Source: an uncultured Bacilli bacterium
GTDB taxonomy: Bacteria > Bacillota_I > Bacilli_A > RF39 > UBA660
Assembly: GCA_934096705.1 (NCBI GenBank)
Contig: CAKOMR010000011.1
Coordinates: 1-43,581 of the forward strand
Length of the DNA: 43,581 bases
Reading direction: 5' to 3'
Every line of letters starts with the position of its first letter. Positions within the stretch are counted from its first letter, which is position 1. Position numbers and translations under genes: made by a program. The notes below the pieces were generated by a model. The model made no database searches. It saw only the letters and a program-made list of their open reading frames with translations, and had not been told where the DNA came from. Of the stretch, positions 42,984-43,581 are shown piece after piece.

Positions 42984-43013
42984 ATTAGGTAAGAACGACT
43001 TAAAGAAACTTTC
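42984..43013 (+). repeat. Imperfect direct repeat, copy 2
   Basis: ATTAGGT-AAGAACGACTTA-AAG-AAACTTTC, with the shared 12-mer at 42991-43002. It could be an attachment-site duplication, a recombinase or replication-protein binding repeat, or a duplicated remnant. Confidence 0.7.
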
Positions 43014-43095
43014 ATATAATTTGCACATTTAATTATTTTAATTAGTAGTTTAGTAGTATTATAATTAATATATAATTTGATGGAATGTGGTTATA

Positions 43096-43242
43096 ATGAA
43101 AAAAATAAAACTACCTATTAAGAATATAGAAGCTAACATAGTTTTAAATGCCTTAATACAATTTAAAAATGATAAATTAAAACAGGATATATATACAGAA
43201 CCTATTGATGAACTAATTTTAAAATTAAATAAAATTTATTAA
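43096..43242 (+). CDS. Small protein, 48 residues
   Basis: ATG 43096 with a weak GTGG upstream and two TATAAT boxes before it. The product is basic and helical (KKIKLPIKNIEANIVLNALIQF...EPIDELILKLNKIY). A strong terminator follows 9 bases after the stop, which supports a real transcription unit. Its position just before parA recalls small ORFs of conjugative elements; identity unknown. Confidence 0.55.
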   Translation: MKKIKLPIKNIEANIVLNALIQFKNDKLKQDIYTEPIDELILKLNKIY

Positions 43243-43250
43243 ACATATTT

Positions 43251-43281
43251 GAACTGATTAAAAATGGTCAGTTCTTTTTTT
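43251..43281 (+). terminator. Terminator after the 48-residue ORF
   Basis: GAACTGA (43251-43257) pairs with TCAGTTC (43268-43274), then T7. Confidence 0.88.
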
Positions 43282-43300
43282 ATGCCAGAAATGGAATACA

Positions 43301-43328
43301 TAGCCATCTTATTAAATTAAGGTGGCTA
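43301..43328 (+). promoter_or_regulatory. Inverted repeat upstream of parA
   Basis: TAGCCATCTTA pairs with TAAGGTGGCTA (11 bp, one G-T wobble) over a 6-base loop. No T run follows, so it is not a terminator. Candidate operator, centromere-like site or mRNA hairpin before the ParA ribosome binding site. Confidence 0.6.
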
Positions 43329-43352
43329 AATTAAAAGAAAGGAGGCGAGAAT

Positions 43353-43574
43353 ATGCAAGAAAGTAAGTGCAAGGTAATTGCAATCACAAATCAGAAAGGA
43401 GGAGTTGGTAAAACAACAACAACCTTTAATCTTGGTGTAGCATTGGCTAAACAAGGAAAAAGAGTGTTAGTTGTAGATGTTGATCCTCAGAGTAATTTAA
43501 CTACTTTAAGGCTGAGTAAGTATGCTAATTGCAATTTTAAAATTAAGTATAGAAATACTAATTCTATATACTAA
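43353..43574 (+). pseudogene. parA: ParA/Soj-type partition ATPase, truncated
   Basis: 73 residues. The N-terminus is a normal ParA: VIAITNQKGGVGKTTTTFNL (deviant Walker A, KGGVGKTT, near residues 16-23), ALAKQGKRVLVVDVDPQSNLTT (Walker A-prime region). After about residue 51 the sequence loses family likeness (LRLSKYANCNFKIKYRN) and stops at 43572-43574, whereas ParA needs ~250 residues. AAAGGAGGCGAGAAT precedes the ATG. The departure suggests a recombination junction, deletion or assembly edge; the window ends 7 bases later. This type of ParA is common on conjugative elements and plasmids. Confidence 0.75.
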
Positions 43575-43581
43575 AATAAAA

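Larger units (their letters stand above)
42764..43095. other. Non-coding AT-rich stretch with remnants and a direct repeat
   Basis: No convincing gene. A ribosome-binding-like AAAGGTGATAAAG precedes an 11-codon ORF at 42843 that stops at once, which may be a gene remnant. The stretch holds the two imperfect 30-bp repeats listed separately and tandem TATAAT boxes (43060-43065, 43071-43076) that may drive the 48-residue ORF. Confidence 0.6.

Noticed and set aside
1..43581. CRISPR array, insertion sequence or rRNA genes
   Set aside because: No regularly spaced repeats, no transposase ORF with terminal inverted repeats and no rRNA-like sequence were found on either strand.

Overview
The window is very AT-rich and reads as a Bacillota chromosome. 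It has Firmicutes-type rpoB-rpoC, a zinc-free (cysteine-less) ribosomal protein S4, peptide deformylase, an SEDS cell-wall polymerase, a YmfF/YmfH peptidase-like pair, strong AGGAGG-type ribosome binding sites and U-tailed intrinsic terminators. TGA is an ordinary stop (genes at 10350, 38212 and 37736 end with it) and tryptophan is TGG, so this is not a mycoplasma-type code. The closest fit I can suggest is an uncultured gut-type Bacilli/Erysipelotrichia-like lineage; that is inference from composition and gene content.

Layout. 1-8.8 kb is core: the rpoB end, rpoC, a dNTP triphosphohydrolase, the two M16 peptidase-like genes, then on the minus strand rpsD with a long leader, tRNA-Arg(CCU) and a 47-residue membrane protein that appears to share the tRNA's transcript. 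8.9-15.6 kb carries a sigma-70 factor with an unrecognised N-terminal half, MTA/SAH nucleosidase, a metallophosphoesterase, a CtpE-like P-type ATPase and an alkaline-phosphatase-superfamily hydrolase. 15.6-21.8 kb is the most distinctive block: a lipoprotein with a predicted leaderless mRNA, a 541-residue protein with two HEPN-like RN-x3-H motifs, and a phosphorelay made of a lone Hpt protein, a receiver protein with a degenerate HD-GYP output, and a hybrid membrane histidine kinase. 21.8-27.6 kb returns to housekeeping: def, a YjcZ-like small protein, an ftsW/rodA gene (also predicted leaderless), an AI-2E-type exporter, rplS with a leader hairpin, lepB, and tag with an extra C-terminal domain.

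From 27.6 kb the window is accessory. It holds a cadC-cadA metal-efflux operon with two operator palindromes 30 bp apart, a DUF1848 radical-SAM-like gene, acetyltransferases, a DUF1287 protein, three flavodoxin-fold genes, a nitroreductase, and membrane proteins of unknown role. Here genes decay: a DUF1697 gene (frameshift), a carboxymuconolactone decarboxylase (frameshift) with its partner cupin (in-frame TGA), and a dinD homologue (nonsense plus two opposing frameshifts). The last kilobase has an imperfect 30-bp direct repeat, a 48-residue ORF, a hairpin and a ParA whose sequence departs from the family right after the Walker A region. This looks like the edge of an integrated or decayed mobile element, or a contig end.

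Promoters are unusually easy to read: TTGaca-like -35, usually 17 bp, and a TGn-extended -10. In two cases the predicted +1 falls exactly on the A of the ATG, which suggests leaderless initiation in an otherwise Shine-Dalgarno-rich genome. The best candidates for something undescribed are the tandem-HEPN/phosphorelay block, the leaderless genes, the mRNA-tRNA dicistron and an AUA-initiated membrane protein at 39834.
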